Part shown: positions 41,514-42,220 of the stretch, one piece after another
Numbering within the stretch: position 1 is the first letter of the stretch
Layout of the letters: every line of letters begins with the position of its first letter
NCBI GenBank assembly: GCA_020025425.1
Contig: JAHHSD010000013.1
Coordinates: 1 to 42,220, forward strand
Length of the DNA stretch: 42,220 nt
From: Oscillospiraceae bacterium
Lineage (GTDB): Bacteria > Bacillota > Clostridia > Oscillospirales > Oscillospiraceae
Direction of reading: 5' to 3'
Notes under the pieces: model-generated
Told to the model about the DNA's origin: nothing
The model's input: only the letters and a program-made list of their open reading frames with translations
The model's database searches: none
Position numbers and translations under genes: made by a program

Positions 41514-42220
41514 TCAGCCCTGATGTCTGGCGGCGTAGATGGCGGCGCCGCAGGCGGCCTCCTCCTGGTTCTGGGACAGGACCAGGGGGCAGCCGAAGGT
41601 GGACTCAAAGACCCTGCACAGGTGCTTGTTTTTCCGCAGGCCGTTGCCCGAGCCGATCATGGAGACGGGGGGCTTGCCGCCCTTGTCCAGGTAGCCCTGG
41701 TACATCTCATGGAGCTCGTCGGCCATCCCCTGCATGAAGCCCTGGATCAGGCCCCGAGGGGAGAAGTTGTGGATGTCCAGCCCCTGGATGGCGCCGGTCC
41801 GGCTGGGGTCCCTGCGGGTCCCCTGGAAAGTGGTGGTGACCTGGGGGGACGCATGCTCCTCCTCGGGGGCGGGGTCGTCCAGCAGGCGGGACATGGGGCC
41901 GTAGGCGTCGGTGTCGATGCCGGTGACCATTTTGGCGGTTTCCCGGAAAAAGTCCGCCAGCAGGGCGTAGCTGCGTCCGCCGCAGAGGGACGCGCCCACC
42001 AGCAGCCAGCCTCCGTCAGGGAAGGGCCGGGTCTCCAGGGTGTCCGCCTGGAGATAGTCGGGGGAGTAGAGGGAGATCTGGCTGCCCGTGCCCACATTGA
42101 CCAGCAGCACATCGGTGCGGCCGTCGGTGGAGCCCAGGAAGCTGGCCTGGTTGTCACCAATGGCGGCAAAGACGGGCAGGCCCAGGGGGCCGGTGCCCAG
42201 GCAGGGGGACTGGATGAGCT
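41514..42220 (-). CDS. FGGY family carbohydrate kinase, C-terminal part (sedoheptulokinase-like)
   Basis: About 235 residues are visible; the gene runs off the right edge, so the N-terminus is missing. The frame is open to the last base. The segment VFAAIGDNQASFLGS, then VLLVNVGTGSQISLYSPDY, and the C-terminal SMIGSGNGLRKNKHLCRVFESTFGCPL, AACGAAIYAA are FGGY kinase features, and the GDNQASFLGS form is typical of sedoheptulokinases. Sedoheptulokinase would feed sedoheptulose into the pentose phosphate pathway, but related FGGY kinases act on other ketoses. It converges with the PfkB kinase and may be part of another sugar operon to the right. Confidence 0.82.
   Translation of the reverse strand, partial: LIQSPCLGTGPLGLPVFAAIGDNQASFLGSTDGRTDVLLVNVGTGSQISLYSPDYLQADTLETRPFPDGGWLLVGASLCGGRSYALLADFFRETAKMVTGIDTDAYGPMSRLLDDPAPEEEHASPQVTTTFQGTRRDPSRTGAIQGLDIHNFSPRGLIQGFMQGMADELHEMYQGYLDKGGKPPVSMIGSGNGLRKNKHLCRVFESTFGCPLVLSQNQEEAACGAAIYAARHQG

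Overview
This 42 kb window comes from a GC-rich, spore-forming, anaerobic Gram-positive bacterium of the class Clostridia. The protein sequences fit the Oscillospirales gut group (Flavonifractor / Lawsonibacter / Pseudoflavonifractor-like), but the genus is an inference. The evidence is sporulation genes (ylbJ, spoVAD, spoVAE), strict-anaerobe enzymes (class III ribonucleotide reductase nrdD/nrdG, desulfoferrodoxin), lipoproteins with Gram-positive-type lipoboxes, strong AGGAGG-type ribosome binding sites and many intrinsic terminators. No rRNA, tRNA, CRISPR array, phage or insertion sequence was found. Most of the window looks like ordinary chromosome with short operons.

Layout. (1) 57-7406, plus strand: TraX-like membrane protein, YbaK-type deacylase, uvrA with a diverged in-frame copy of its own 3' end just behind it, a small-multidrug-export-family protein, an unknown small membrane protein overlapping recD2, and recD2. 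(2) 7669-10157: a hemolysin III protein diverges from a CAT-like acetyltransferase, which is followed by a thioredoxin-reductase-like flavoprotein without recognisable NADPH motifs. (3) 10158-10729: the only long stretch without an intact gene. It holds a small membrane-peptide gene broken by one extra base, a chemotaxis-receptor remnant, a terminator and a promoter-proximal dyad. (4) 10730-12618: a secreted unknown protein, then rplJ-rplL behind an L10 leader and attenuator. (5) 12790-14421: a three-gene redox module made of a TlpA-like lipoprotein, a 51-residue CXXC membrane peptide of the CD1871A type and a membrane polyferredoxin. (6) 14462-21778, minus strand: ppaC, nrdG, nrdD (with a fused glutaredoxin-like domain), trxB and a metallophosphoesterase, with separate promoters and terminators and an NrdR-box-like site before nrdD.

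(7) 22031-26151, minus strand: comEA-like gene and a response regulator without a kinase, then CBS protein, cation diffusion facilitator and phospholipase-D-type synthase. (8) 26307-31354: a DacF-type carboxypeptidase, and on the minus strand a YgjP-type metalloprotease, a DUF2804 protein and an LTA-synthase-like enzyme. (9) 31467-34930: ylbJ, a Cys-rich 70-residue protein, desulfoferrodoxin, spoVAD-spoVAE. (10) 34986-42220: a sugar region with an aldose-1-epimerase-like protein, a ribose-type ABC importer, a D-lyxose-isomerase-family enzyme, a PfkB kinase and a partial FGGY kinase.

How the parts may work together. Region 6 makes a self-contained anaerobic dNTP system: NrdG installs the glycyl radical, and TrxB may reduce the dithiol domain fused to NrdD. 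Region 5 may carry electrons across the membrane to a surface thioredoxin-like lipoprotein. Region 10 looks like uptake, isomerisation and phosphorylation of a sugar, probably through a ketose such as fructose or xylulose. Its promoter carries a perfect 17-bp palindrome with no regulator gene nearby. The least ordinary signals are the redox modules, the NADPH-motif-less flavoprotein, the uvrA tail duplication and the unassigned operators.
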